A stretch of 64,000 nt of DNA from Arthrobacter sp. StoSoilB22 (GCF_019977315.1 NZ_AP024652.1:3720001-3784000); one strand, 5' to 3'; counted from the first letter of the stretch, positions 41,578 to 49,440 are shown. The notes: a model not told the origin generated them from the letters alone. Program-made: numbers and translations.

Positions 41578-41622
41578 AGTACACCCACCCCAAATGAGTA
41601 CAGCCATCCCAAAGTCAGTACA
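41578..41622. repeat. Triplicate AGTACA direct repeat upstream of the QxxRW glycosyltransferase
   Basis: AGTACA at 41578, 41597 and 41617 (19-20 nt period), with shared flanks CC(A/C)xCCCAA. On the reverse strand this is TGTACTGAC/TGTACTCA, reminiscent of the multiple binding sites at IS21-type ends or of an operator array. No transposase gene is nearby. The rest of the 273-nt interval holds the promoter region of the downstream gene. Confidence 0.5.
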
Positions 41623-41769
41623 AGTGGGCCCCTACCCCGAAACGTGACGGAGCTCAGAAAGTCCTGAGCAAACCTTGAGACTTCCTTGATGGTTTCCCTC
41701 CCCTGATCTTGCGTTCGCGTTGGAACTCTAAGTGAGTCAACGCTTCAAGGCACGAACGGAGGGATCACA

Positions 41770-42909
41770 ATGCTCACGGAAACAACAGCGGCACCTGCCC
41801 CGGCAAGCGCCCCGGACACTGCAACCAGGCGTCGCCGATCCCACCGTGCGGCTGGCGGGGTAGTCACCGTCCTGGTTCCGGCGCACAACGAGTCCGCCGG
41901 CATCACCGAGACGCTCCACTCCCTGAACAACCAGACCCATCGCCCGGATCGCGTCATTGTGGTGGCAGACAACTGCACTGACGACACTGAAGAACTTGCA
42001 CTAGCCCAGGGTGCCGAGGTGATCCGCACCGTGGGGAACAAGGACAAAAAAGCCGGTGCCCTGAACTTCGCCCTCAGTCAGCTCCTTCCTGATGCCGACC
42101 CCGAGGACTTGGTCCTGGTACAGGATGCCGACTCACAGCTGGCCCTGGACTTCATTGAAAACGCCACCAAGAACCTGCTGGCCGACGAACTGCTCGGCGC
42201 CGTTGGCGGAGTGTTCAGCGGCGGCCCCGGCGGCGGCTTTGTGGGCCACCTCCAGCGCAACGAATACGCCCGCTACGCCCGGGACGTGAAGCGACTTCAC
42301 GGCAAGTGCCTGGTGGTCACCGGCACAGCAGCCCTTTTCCGTGTCAAGACATTGCGCGACGTCGTAGCCGCCCGGTTGAAGGGCACACTCCCTCCCGGCA
42401 ACGGCAAGGGCGGCGTCTACGATACGTCGGTTTTGACCGAAGATAACGAACTCTCCTTTGCCCTGTTGACCCTGGGCTACCGCATAGCATCTCCCTCGAA
42501 CTGCACGCTGGTCACCGAGGTCATGCCCACGTGGCGTGAACTGTGGTCCCAGCGGCTCCGGTGGAAGCGCGGCGCGGTGGAGAACTGCGTGCAATACGGA
42601 TGGACCAAAGTGACCCGGCCTTACTGGGGACGCCAGTTCCTCTCCATGATCGGCGTCGTAGTGACGTTGGCCTACTTCGGTTCCATCCTGTTCGCGCTGA
42701 TATCCGGGATGGGCCTGAATCTTCAGCCGTTTTGGATCACCGTCACCGGCATCTTCATCCTGGAACGCATAGTCACTGTGCGTTTCCGGGGCTGGAGGTA
42801 CATGCTCCTTGCCGCAACCATGTACGAAACCGTCATCGATATCTTCCTCCAGGCTGTTCACGCCAAGGCGTACCTGGATGCAGCATTCAACAGAAAGAAA
42901 GTTTGGTAA
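41770..42909 (+). CDS. Membrane GT2 glycosyltransferase with QxxRW motif
   Basis: A 379-residue glycosyltransferase. GT-A domain: VTVLVPAHNESAGITETLHS, DxD in VQDADSQLA, acidic TEDNELSFALL and QRLRW (QxxRW), the set found in processive synthases of cellulose, chitin or hyaluronan. Two or three C-terminal membrane helices follow (FLSMIGVVVTLAYFGSILFA, FWITVTGIFILERI). It therefore probably makes a beta-linked exopolysaccharide or glycolipid at the membrane. ATG with GGAGGG upstream. It is followed 7 nt later by the LAxTG mini-protein. Confidence 0.88.
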   Translation: MLTETTAAPAPASAPDTATRRRRSHRAAGGVVTVLVPAHNESAGITETLHSLNNQTHRPDRVIVVADNCTDDTEELALAQGAEVIRTVGNKDKKAGALNFALSQLLPDADPEDLVLVQDADSQLALDFIENATKNLLADELLGAVGGVFSGGPGGGFVGHLQRNEYARYARDVKRLHGKCLVVTGTAALFRVKTLRDVVAARLKGTLPPGNGKGGVYDTSVLTEDNELSFALLTLGYRIASPSNCTLVTEVMPTWRELWSQRLRWKRGAVENCVQYGWTKVTRPYWGRQFLSMIGVVVTLAYFGSILFALISGMGLNLQPFWITVTGIFILERIVTVRFRGWRYMLLAATMYETVIDIFLQAVHAKAYLDAAFNRKKVW

Positions 42910-42916
42910 CTGACTC

Positions 42917-43093
42917 ATGTACAACAACCCAGTAGCCCCAGTGACAGGGGCAGCAGCAGCCGGAATGGGTTCCGGAACGCTCGCATTGACCGGTGCAGGG
43001 GACCTCTTCTGGTTCGCACTGGCAGCCTTTGCCATGCTGGCACTCGGCCTTGCCATCAAGAGGATCGTCCCTGTCCGGGCCCAAAAGGGCTAG
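42917..43093 (+). CDS. 58-residue LAxTG-type mini-protein
   Basis: Too short for routine gene finding: MYNNPVAPVTGAAAAG start, then LALTGAGD, a hydrophobic segment LFWFALAAFAMLALGLA and the basic tail IKRIVPVRAQKG. LAxTG followed by a membrane segment and a positive tail is the cell-wall sorting signal of class E sortases of high-GC actinobacteria. There is no export signal peptide. It lies 7 nt after the QxxRW glycosyltransferase, so it is in the same operon. It could be a small membrane partner of the glycosyltransferase or a sortase substrate. Confidence 0.65.
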   Translation: MYNNPVAPVTGAAAAGMGSGTLALTGAGDLFWFALAAFAMLALGLAIKRIVPVRAQKG

Positions 43094-43118
43094 GCCGGAG
43101 CATCCAGGCCGGCCACTT

Positions 43119-43164
43119 AGCCCGCAGTTGTGTCGCTACCCCCAGCGCGACACGACTGCGGGCT
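43119..43164. terminator. Bidirectional terminator between the mini-protein and GH16 genes
   Basis: 18-bp stem AGCCCGCAGTTGTGTCGC / GCGACACGACTGCGGGCT, one mismatch, 10-nt loop, between convergent genes. Confidence 0.8.
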
Positions 43165-43185
43165 GAGTGCATGCGGAATTACGGC

Positions 43186-44562
43186 CTACAGAACCAGTGC
43201 CGTGCCGGCCGAGAATTTAGCCACCGTGGTGTAGCCGGCCTTAGAACCTGTTACCCGCACACTCATGGAATCAGCCTGGTCAACGCTCACCAGCTTGTAG
43301 CTCCTGGAGGTAGCTCCGGCGATTGCCGCACCCGACCGGTACCACTGATACGTCAGGGTGCTCCCGGACGTCCACGTCCCGGGGTTGGCCGTGAGCGTAG
43401 AACCCACTGCGAGCGTTCCGGTGATGACGGGGGTTGGGGCTACCAGCGTCCCTGCCACCACGGTTGCTGTGGGAGCGGACTCCTTGATGGCTGTGGCATA
43501 TCCGGCTTTGGTTCCCGTTACACGAACCGTCAGAGTGCTACCTTGGTCGGCTGCTGCAAGGACCCGGGCGGCACCGGTTGCGCCGGCAATTGCTGTGCCG
43601 TTCCGGAACCATTGGTAGCTTAGGGCGGTTCCTGTGGTCCAGGTTCCCGGTGCTGCTGTCAGCGTTGAGCCCACAGCGGCCGTGCCTGAGACGGTGGGCG
43701 TTGGTGCGGTGAGCTGACCTTGATCTGCAGGCACGAAGGAGAAGTCACGGATGGTCACCGTTTCAGGAGAAACGTGTGCGGCGTCCCCTCCGCCACCACC
43801 GGTGACCCACAGGTTGAAGTGAATTTGCTCCTTTGCCGGAAGCGGGACAGTAGAACCTTCAAGGACAGTCCGCTTCAGGAGGGTTCCGTCGTAGCCCTCG
43901 CCTGCAAACGTCTCATACGTCAGCTTGCCCGGTTCCCACACCATCCTGTGAGTGAGAATCGGAGCATTGGTGACATCGAAGGTGACAGTGTTGTTTCCCT
44001 GTCCGGGCGGCAAGGTGGCGTCAAACCAATATCCATGCCCTTGGGTCACCGGCCAATCCTCACCGTACGCGGCGCCCCCGCCCCAGGCCGAGGCCTCACA
44101 AAGGTCAATCTCCGTGTATCCGGGCTCGGCATTGGGATCGTACGTGAACAGGCAACCCCACACCACTTCCTTCTGCAGGGAGCTAACGTCTTTTTCCACG
44201 GTGGTGCTGTACGTTCCGTACCCGAAACCTTCACGCGTGGACTGGAACTCAGCACCCTTCGGAGCCGAGCCCGTGGGGTTGCTGATGGAGAGCTTGACGT
44301 ACCCGTTGGCATCCGGGTTACTCACATTATTCGCATCCCAACTGGCGTTATACATGGGCGCACCGCCCCAAAAACGCTTCTGCCAGTTGAATCCTTTCCA
44401 GGCAAAACTTCCCACCGGGCCGGGATCCTCAGCCATGGGCGTGGTGTCCGCCGCATGTGATGGACCTATTCCTGTGAACATCGATAAACCGACCGCAACG
44501 ATGACGGCCAACCCCATTGCTTTTCTTCCCCCATGTGGAAGGAGCCTCACTGACAATGCCAT
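43186..44562 (-). CDS. Secreted GH16-like glucanase with two C-terminal Ig-like repeats
   Basis: A 458-residue exported protein: signal peptide (~1-38, ending SHAA), GH16 jelly-roll (~50-280) with the catalytic motif EIDLCE in YTEIDLCEASAWGG (ExDxxE), and two ~85-residue repeats starting APTPTVSGTAAVGSTLTAAP and APTPVITGTLAVGSTLTANP, each with YQW(F/Y)R-x-G-x-AIAGAT. The enzyme should cleave a beta-1,3/1,4-glucan or related polymer; the repeats are wall- or sugar-binding. ATG at 44562 has AGGAGG 8 nt upstream. It faces the QxxRW glycosyltransferase. Confidence 0.88.
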   Translation of the reverse strand: MALSVRLLPHGGRKAMGLAVIVAVGLSMFTGIGPSHAADTTPMAEDPGPVGSFAWKGFNWQKRFWGGAPMYNASWDANNVSNPDANGYVKLSISNPTGSAPKGAEFQSTREGFGYGTYSTTVEKDVSSLQKEVVWGCLFTYDPNAEPGYTEIDLCEASAWGGGAAYGEDWPVTQGHGYWFDATLPPGQGNNTVTFDVTNAPILTHRMVWEPGKLTYETFAGEGYDGTLLKRTVLEGSTVPLPAKEQIHFNLWVTGGGGGDAAHVSPETVTIRDFSFVPADQGQLTAPTPTVSGTAAVGSTLTAAPGTWTTGTALSYQWFRNGTAIAGATGAARVLAAADQGSTLTVRVTGTKAGYATAIKESAPTATVVAGTLVAPTPVITGTLAVGSTLTANPGTWTSGSTLTYQWYRSGAAIAGATSRSYKLVSVDQADSMSVRVTGSKAGYTTVAKFSAGTALVL

Positions 44563-44801
44563 AGCTGTTTCCTCCTGCTGATGCGCCCAGACCCGTCAAC
44601 GGCTGATGCCGGTGACCGCAACGACGTTCCACCCCCGAGGAACGCCTGTCCTCGATTATCAAGTAGCAAGGGCCCTGTCGGAAGGAAAATGAACAAGCAA
44701 AAATCATTGGCCCGACATCAGTTGGATAACGGCGCCAACTCCACGAGTAGCCTTGACCTGTCCGAGAGACTTTTTCCGCCTCGCCAAACCCGGGAGGGAA
44801 C

Positions 44802-45281
44802 ATCACAATCCGCAGCGCTGGCATCCTCCTTCACCGGCGAAACACGGCCGGGCAATTGGAGCTTTGGATAGCCCATATGGGTGGACCCTTTTGGGCCCGC
44901 AAAGATGAACACGCCTGGTCTATTCCCAAGGGAGAATTCCCTGAGGACGAGGACGCACTGGTTGCCGCCCAGCGGGAATTCACTGAAGAAATAGGCACAC
45001 CGCCACCGTTGGCGGATTACGAACTTTTGGGCGTTTTTAAACAGCCCTCCGGAAAGCTGATCACCGCGTTCGCGGCAGAAGCCAGCGACTTTCAACCGGA
45101 AAAGATTGTCAGCAACACCTTCCCCATGGAATGGCCCAAGGGCTCGGGTGCCATCAAGGATTTCCCGGAGATCGACGACGCCAGGTGGTTTGAGGAAACA
45201 GTGGCCCGGACCAAGCTCGTCAAAGGGCAATTGCCCATTGTGGACGCACTGGTCCGGCACCTTGGTGAGAAAACCCTATAA
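44802..45281 (+). CDS. NUDIX hydrolase with a non-canonical (ATC) start
   Basis: The Nudix box is GEFPEDEDALVAAQREFTEE followed by IG (GX5EX7REXXEEXG), so hydrolysis of a nucleoside-diphosphate derivative is expected. The family starts with a conserved strand SAGILLYRR. Here that strand (RSAGILLHRRN) is encoded at 44811-44843, but no ATG, GTG or TTG lies between the stop at 44754 and a TTG at 44856, which would remove it. GGGAGGG at 44792-44798 precedes ATC codons at 44802 and 44808, giving ~159 or 157 residues. Either initiation is on ATC or the start has mutated. It overlaps the convergent SDR gene by 6 nt. Confidence 0.75.
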   Translation: MTIRSAGILLHRRNTAGQLELWIAHMGGPFWARKDEHAWSIPKGEFPEDEDALVAAQREFTEEIGTPPPLADYELLGVFKQPSGKLITAFAAEASDFQPEKIVSNTFPMEWPKGSGAIKDFPEIDDARWFEETVARTKLVKGQLPIVDALVRHLGEKTL

Positions 45282-46055
45282 GGCCGACCAGCCGCCGTCG
45301 GACGCCAGAATGGCGCCGTTGACGTTGGTGCCGTCGTCACTGAGCAGGAAGGTGATGGAAGCAGCCAATTGTGCTGCGGTTGCGGGGGTGGGAACCGTTG
45401 CCTGCATCAGCGGACCGAGGCGTTCGGCCGCGAGTTGCGATCCCCAGTTAGCCACGATGTTGGTGATAGTGGGACCGGGAGCCACGGCGTTGAACCGCAA
45501 ACCCTTGGGGCCGTACAGCACTGCAGAATTCTTGGTCAGGCCCACCACCGCATGCTTGGACGCCGTGTAAGCAGCTCCGGCGGCCGAGCCGCGCAGGCCA
45601 GCCTCCGACGCGACATTCACTACGGAGCCGGATCCGGCTTCCAACATGAGCGGCACCACTGCGCGGGTCAGGCGCATGAGGGACGTTACATTGATGCGAA
45701 AAACGCGGTCCCAAAGCTCGTCATCAACCTCATGAATGGGTGCAAAATTGTCCATGATGCCGGCAACGTTAGCCAGTGCATCCACGTGTCCGCCCGCAGC
45801 GGCGAGGACAGAGGCCACCGTCTCTTCAGTGGAAATGTCGCCAGCCACCGGTATCAGGTCCAGGCCGGCGTTCTCCTCCACAAGAGCGTCAAGGCGCTCC
45901 TGGCTGATGTCGGCAGCAATGACCCTACCGCCCTCCTTCGCAATCCGAAGCGCGGTCGCCTGGCCGATTCCCGAGGCTGCGCCCGTGACGATGATGGTCT
46001 TGCCGGCAAAACGGCCGGAGGTAATGGTCTCCTGCCATGAAGCGTCGTTGCCCAT
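45276..46055 (-). CDS. Short-chain dehydrogenase/reductase
   Basis: A 259-residue classical SDR: cofactor motif TGAASGIGQATALRIAKEGG, VAGIMDNFAP (NAG-like), catalytic SEAGLRGSAAGAAYTASKHA (S…YxxxK), then the C-terminal DGTNVNGAILASDGGWSAL. NAD(P)-dependent alcohol/ketone oxidoreductase. Divergent to a TetR gene with a palindromic operator between them, so probably repressed by it. Substrate unknown. Confidence 0.88.
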   Translation of the reverse strand: MGNDASWQETITSGRFAGKTIIVTGAASGIGQATALRIAKEGGRVIAADISQERLDALVEENAGLDLIPVAGDISTEETVASVLAAAGGHVDALANVAGIMDNFAPIHEVDDELWDRVFRINVTSLMRLTRAVVPLMLEAGSGSVVNVASEAGLRGSAAGAAYTASKHAVVGLTKNSAVLYGPKGLRFNAVAPGPTITNIVANWGSQLAAERLGPLMQATVPTPATAAQLAASITFLLSDDGTNVNGAILASDGGWSAL

Positions 46056-46094
46056 GATGTCCTTCCGATGATTGCTGAGTGGTCCACCCAGCTT

Positions 46095-46111
46095 ATGACA
46101 CTCTGTGTCAT
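46095..46111. promoter_or_regulatory. TetR-type operator between the SDR and TetR genes
   Basis: ATGACAC-TCT-GTGTCAT, two perfect 7-bp arms, 40 bp before the SDR start and 25-41 bp before the TetR start. TATGTA just after it may be a -10 element, so the site would block both promoters. Confidence 0.65.
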
Positions 46112-46135
46112 TATGTAAGAGTGAATACTGGAGAA

Positions 46136-46762
46136 ATGACTTCGGACGATGCCCAACCCCCGCGTCCCAGCGGCAGACCAGCGACCATTGACCCGGACGC
46201 CGTGGCCGGATTGGCTTTGGACCTCTTCGCTGAACACGGCTACGAGAACACCTCCATGGAGGACATCGCGAAGGCGGCCGGAATCGGGCGCAAGAGCCTC
46301 TACCGCTATTTCGCCAGCAAAGCCGACCTCGTGTGGGGCGGAAGCGAGCCGGTGGTGGAAGCCTCGACGCTCGCCTTCGGCTCGTTCCACAGTCCCGGAA
46401 AGTCCGACGGCGGCGTGTTGGCCGGGTTGCGCGCGGCGGCGATCGCCGGAGTAGCCGTCATCCCGGACCTGTCCGTCACCCGCGGCAGACTCCGCCTGAT
46501 TGCCGAGCACCCTGAACTGACCAGCCGCAGCTACGAGTCCCTGGCCCCCCAGCGCGAAAGGGCCCTGGCTTTCCTTGCTGAGAGTGGCCTTTCCGAAACG
46601 GCGGCACGCTACCTGAGCGCCGCGTACCTCGCAGCCACCTTCGAAGCATGGATGCAGTGGGCCGCGGGCTCGGAGCCAGACCCAACCCCGTACCTGCTGG
46701 CCGCCCTGGAGGTTTTGAAGGTTCCTTTAGATAATGCAGGAGCTGGCCAGTGGAAGCACTAG
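46136..46762 (+). CDS. TetR family regulator
   Basis: A 208-residue regulator. DNA-binding part: GLALDLFAEHGYENTSMEDI and AKAAGIGRKSLYRYFASKAD. The C-terminal ligand domain is TetR_C-like (mycofactocin/MftR-type features are not evident). ATG at 46136 follows GGAGAA; an in-frame GTG at 46121, lying right behind a TATGTA hexamer, could be a leaderless start. Its gene overlaps the next one by 13 nt. Confidence 0.85.
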   Translation: MTSDDAQPPRPSGRPATIDPDAVAGLALDLFAEHGYENTSMEDIAKAAGIGRKSLYRYFASKADLVWGGSEPVVEASTLAFGSFHSPGKSDGGVLAGLRAAAIAGVAVIPDLSVTRGRLRLIAEHPELTSRSYESLAPQRERALAFLAESGLSETAARYLSAAYLAATFEAWMQWAAGSEPDPTPYLLAALEVLKVPLDNAGAGQWKH

Positions 46763-47121
46763 CGGTGCTCTTTGATGTGGCCAAGGGAGCAGCATCATTG
46801 GCACCTCTGGCGACGTTCGGCGTGGCCTTGGTGGCTTACTTCGCTTACCGCCAGAAAACCAAGGCCGACAAGCGGGACCAATGGTGGAAACGGGCACAAT
46901 GGGCAATCGATGCAGCACTGGATCAGGAAGATCCCCAACGCAGACTTACAGGAGTAAGTGTTCTAGTACACATGGTGGACAGTGACCTTGCCACAACCGA
47001 GGACGCCGACCTCATGAAAATCGTCTCCATAGCAATCCAAGATGAAGAACTCGAAGAAGAGGTTGATGACGAGGAAGGTGAGAGCCGAGTAGACGACACG
47101 CCGGACGTCAGCCAAACTTAG
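46750..47121 (+). CDS. Small membrane protein with acidic tail
   Basis: A 123-residue protein of unknown function: one membrane helix (~12-33, LAPLATFGVALVAYFAY), a basic Trp-rich cytosolic stretch (KADKRDQWWKRAQWAIDAAL) and an acidic C-terminus (EELEEEVDDEEGE). GTG at 46750 has CAGGAG 7 nt upstream and overlaps the TetR gene. Base composition is lower in GC than the neighbours, which may reflect transfer. The 59-residue gene follows after 15 nt. Confidence 0.65.
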   Translation: MEALAVLFDVAKGAASLAPLATFGVALVAYFAYRQKTKADKRDQWWKRAQWAIDAALDQEDPQRRLTGVSVLVHMVDSDLATTEDADLMKIVSIAIQDEELEEEVDDEEGESRVDDTPDVSQT

Positions 47122-47136
47122 AACAAGGAGATGAAC

Positions 47137-47316
47137 ATGGCTAAGAAAACAGCAATCGATACATCCCACCGACCATCAAGCGGAGGACGGTACGAGGTGC
47201 GCCTGGTATCCCGCAATAAGACAGTCACTGTCTCGTCCCCAATTCGGGCCAAGATTCTCGAACAGACCGAGAAGCTGATCGCTGCTTCAGAGCGCAAGGC
47301 TGGACCGCCCAAGTAG
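47137..47316 (+). CDS. 59-residue basic protein
   Basis: MAKKTAIDTSHRPSSGGRYE then VRLVSRNKTVTVSSPIRAKI and a Lys/Arg-rich helix. ATG 47137 is 6 nt after AAGGAG (the in-frame ATG at 47131 is too close). No known domain. It pairs with the preceding membrane protein and shares its lower GC. Confidence 0.6.
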   Translation: MAKKTAIDTSHRPSSGGRYEVRLVSRNKTVTVSSPIRAKILEQTEKLIAASERKAGPPK

Positions 47317-47340
47317 CAAACCGCTTCAAGAGTCCCCGGA

Positions 47341-48123
47341 TTATGAGCGGCTCTTTCTGGCGATGAATTGCCGGATCCACTCAACTGTCTCGGGGTGGTC
47401 CAAGTGGAGGCCGTGCCCTGCACCAGGAACCCGCACCAGTACGGAGCCACGGATGTGCTGGCGCATCAGAAGTGCATTGGGCAAGGGCGTGAGCACGTCC
47501 TCAGTTCCATGGAGTAAGAGCGTGGGGGCTTGGATGAAACCGAGATGACTCCAGGCGTCGTGCTCGCGGCTAGCGTTAAAGTGTCGCGCCTTGGCCCATG
47601 CCGACGCGTGGGAGTTGAAGAACGTGTGAACCGCCGCAGGATTGCTTTGCGCCCATTCAGCATCGAAGAAGAGCGGCTCCAGCCGGGACATATCTCCACT
47701 GGTCAAGGCGTCCAATGCCTCTCGATCCGGCTGGGTCACAGCGTCGGGCCACTTTCCACCGCTCGTTGCGGCAAGAACCAGCGTACGGACTCTCTTCGGG
47801 TAGTCGATGGCCAACCACTGGGCTATGCGCCCGCCCATCGAATGACCGTACACGTGTGCTAAATCCACACCCGCGGCGTCAAGGACGGCTACGGCATCCT
47901 CGGCGAGAAGCCGCGTCGTGTAGCGCTCGGCGTCACCCTTCCCACTCCGACCAATCCCGCGGTGATCGAAGCGAATGACGCGGTATGTGCGGGACAGAAG
48001 TGCCGCCGTCGGACCCCAACCGTCCATGGACGTGGCCTGTCCTGCGATCAGGAGCATTGGCTCACCCTCGCCTTCGGACGTCCAGGCGAGTTCAGCGCCG
48101 TCGGCGGCCTCAGCAAAGTTCAC
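47341..48123 (-). CDS. Alpha/beta hydrolase
   Basis: A 260-residue alpha/beta hydrolase: oxyanion region LLIAGQATSMDGWGP, RVIRFDHRGIGRSG, nucleophile elbow YGHSMGGRIAQ (Ser), and catalytic His in GAGHGLHLDHPE. It resembles 3-oxoadipate enol-lactonase-like or esterase members; substrate unknown. Starts GTG at 48123. The XRE gene ends 55 nt upstream on the same strand. Confidence 0.88.
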   Translation of the reverse strand: MNFAEAADGAELAWTSEGEGEPMLLIAGQATSMDGWGPTAALLSRTYRVIRFDHRGIGRSGKGDAERYTTRLLAEDAVAVLDAAGVDLAHVYGHSMGGRIAQWLAIDYPKRVRTLVLAATSGGKWPDAVTQPDREALDALTSGDMSRLEPLFFDAEWAQSNPAAVHTFFNSHASAWAKARHFNASREHDAWSHLGFIQAPTLLLHGTEDVLTPLPNALLMRQHIRGSVLVRVPGAGHGLHLDHPETVEWIRQFIARKSRS

Positions 48124-48177
48124 CGTGCCACAGTATCCGGGCCGCCCTCAAAGCGCTGCGGCGCAGGACACAGTGTG

Positions 48178-48369
48178 TCAATCAGCAGTGAAGATGTCCT
48201 CTATAGCGCAGTCAAAGGTCCTGGCAATCTGGAACGCCAACGGCAGCGAGGGATCGAACTTCTCCCGCTCGATGGAAATCACCGTCTGGCGGGACACTCC
48301 GAGCGCGGCAGCCAGATCCGATTGCGTCCAGCGCCGTTCCGCGCGACGCTCCGCGAGGTTGTTCTTCAC
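48178..48369 (-). CDS. XRE-type small regulator (YozG-like)
   Basis: A 63-residue helix-turn-helix protein: NNLAERRAERRWTQSDLAAA, LGVSRQTVISIEREKFDPSL. It has the size and LAFQIARTFDCAIEDIF ending of the YozG-like group of one-domain regulators usually encoded with a small membrane protein. GTG start overlaps the stop of the membrane protein (GTGA). It probably represses its own operon at the twin sites upstream. Confidence 0.88.
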   Translation of the reverse strand: MKNNLAERRAERRWTQSDLAAALGVSRQTVISIEREKFDPSLPLAFQIARTFDCAIEDIFTAD

Positions 48370-48803
48370 TTCAGAGCCCGGTGGCGGATGACGAGGTAGC
48401 GCGCTCCGGCGTCCACCGCGCTCAAGCCGACCAGGGCCAGAAGGATCGGAAGGGCATCCACAGCGATGCGTCCGATGACCAGCACCATAGCAGCCGCGAT
48501 GGTGGCGACGAGGACGTCGATGAAAGCTCCGGCGCCGGCTTGGCGCATCCACTGCAGCTCCACGCCCTGTTCGCCGTGGGCATCGCGGGCCACCGTGTGG
48601 TTCGACACGAAAACCTTGGCACCCAGCGACATAGCCGGGTAAACGGCACAAAGGGCTCCGATCCCCGCAGCTAGCCAGAAGTCATCCGGGTTTGATGCAC
48701 CCACCAGGACAGAAACCGCCATGGTCAGGATGATGCCGAGCGTCACCGCCAACACGTAGTGATGGAACGGTGCCCGCCTAGATGTAAAGGAAGCTTTACT
48801 CAT
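48366..48803 (-). CDS. Four-helix membrane protein paired with XRE regulator
   Basis: A 145-residue membrane protein: helices at ~16-36 (HHYVLAVTLGIILTMAVSVL), ~42-62, ~85-105 and ~110-130. No enzymatic motif. It is translationally coupled to the XRE regulator by a 4-nt overlap. Such pairs are thought to sense something at the membrane and relieve repression; this is inference. ATG 48803 has TTTGAAGATG before it; a TTG at 48809 is possible. One operator overlaps its first codons. Confidence 0.75.
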   Translation of the reverse strand: MSKASFTSRRAPFHHYVLAVTLGIILTMAVSVLVGASNPDDFWLAAGIGALCAVYPAMSLGAKVFVSNHTVARDAHGEQGVELQWMRQAGAGAFIDVLVATIAAAMVLVIGRIAVDALPILLALVGLSAVDAGARYLVIRHRALK

Positions 48804-48826
48804 CTTCAAAGTAAAGCACCCTTTAC
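48784..48826. promoter_or_regulatory. Twin GTAAAG-N4-CTTTAC operators
   Basis: GTAAAG-GAAG-CTTTAC at 48784-48799 and GTAAAG-CACC-CTTTAC at 48811-48826, 27 bp apart (start to start), straddling the start codon of the membrane protein gene. Identical 6-bp arms twice strongly suggest a dimeric regulator, probably the XRE protein of the operon. Confidence 0.7.
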
Positions 48827-48867
48827 ATGTGGAGGCAATGGTTGCGCATCGGGGCTAGCGTTGGGGG

Positions 48868-49440
48868 ATGAGCGCTGACTACAGGTACGACGTCGAGGTG
48901 CTGCACCTTTTGGTGTCGCCGGCACACGCCTACTTCGGCCGCGCCCGCGAGGGAGCTGCAGATGTCCCCACCACCGACGCGGACCACGCGGAATTGGTAG
49001 CGGGCAAAGGCATCGTTGGCGACCGATTCTACGGCAAGGCCGCACACATGGATGCTGCCTTGACGCTGTTCGCGGTGGAGGCACTTGAGTCCATGGCAGC
49101 CGAGCTTGGGGCTGGACCGTTTGACCCTCTCCTGACCCGTCGAAATGTGGTGCTGCGAGGCGTTGAGCTGGCTCCCCTGCTCGGACACGAGTTCACCCTT
49201 GAGTCCGGCGGAGACACCGTGCGGCTCAAGGCCGGGCGACCCACTCACCCCTGCGCCTGGATGGATGAAATGCTCGCTCCCGGCGCCCACAAGGCGATGC
49301 GCGGGCGTGGTGGCGTCCGGTGCCAGGTGATCACAGGCGGCGTGCTGCATCGAGGCCCGGCAGTACTCGTCAGCCCCGTGCCGCTCGACCCTGCTAAGGC
49401 CGGGGACGCCAACGTGCTGAGGCCATCGAGGTTGCCATAA
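48868..49440 (+). CDS. MOSC-domain protein
   Basis: A 190-residue MOSC protein: HLLVSPAHAYFGRAREGA, KGIVGDRFYGKAAHMDAALT, TRRNVVLRGVELAPLLGHEF and the Cys-containing HPCAWMDEMLAPG, where the Cys is the conserved MOSC residue. Such proteins use a molybdenum cofactor or move sulfur. It is divergent to the membrane protein/XRE operon. Confidence 0.9.
   Translation: MSADYRYDVEVLHLLVSPAHAYFGRAREGAADVPTTDADHAELVAGKGIVGDRFYGKAAHMDAALTLFAVEALESMAAELGAGPFDPLLTRRNVVLRGVELAPLLGHEFTLESGGDTVRLKAGRPTHPCAWMDEMLAPGAHKAMRGRGGVRCQVITGGVLHRGPAVLVSPVPLDPAKAGDANVLRPSRLP

Noticed and set aside
44563..44801. Cyclic-dinucleotide riboswitch in the GH16 leader
   Set aside because: Some hairpins are present, but no conserved ydaO or GEMM core could be identified.
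44689..44871. 60-residue ORF starting after GGAAGGAAA, overlapping the NUDIX start
   Set aside because: Good ribosome site but no hydrophobic core or known pattern, and it overlaps the conserved NUDIX N-terminus in another frame. A leader peptide remains possible but unsupported.
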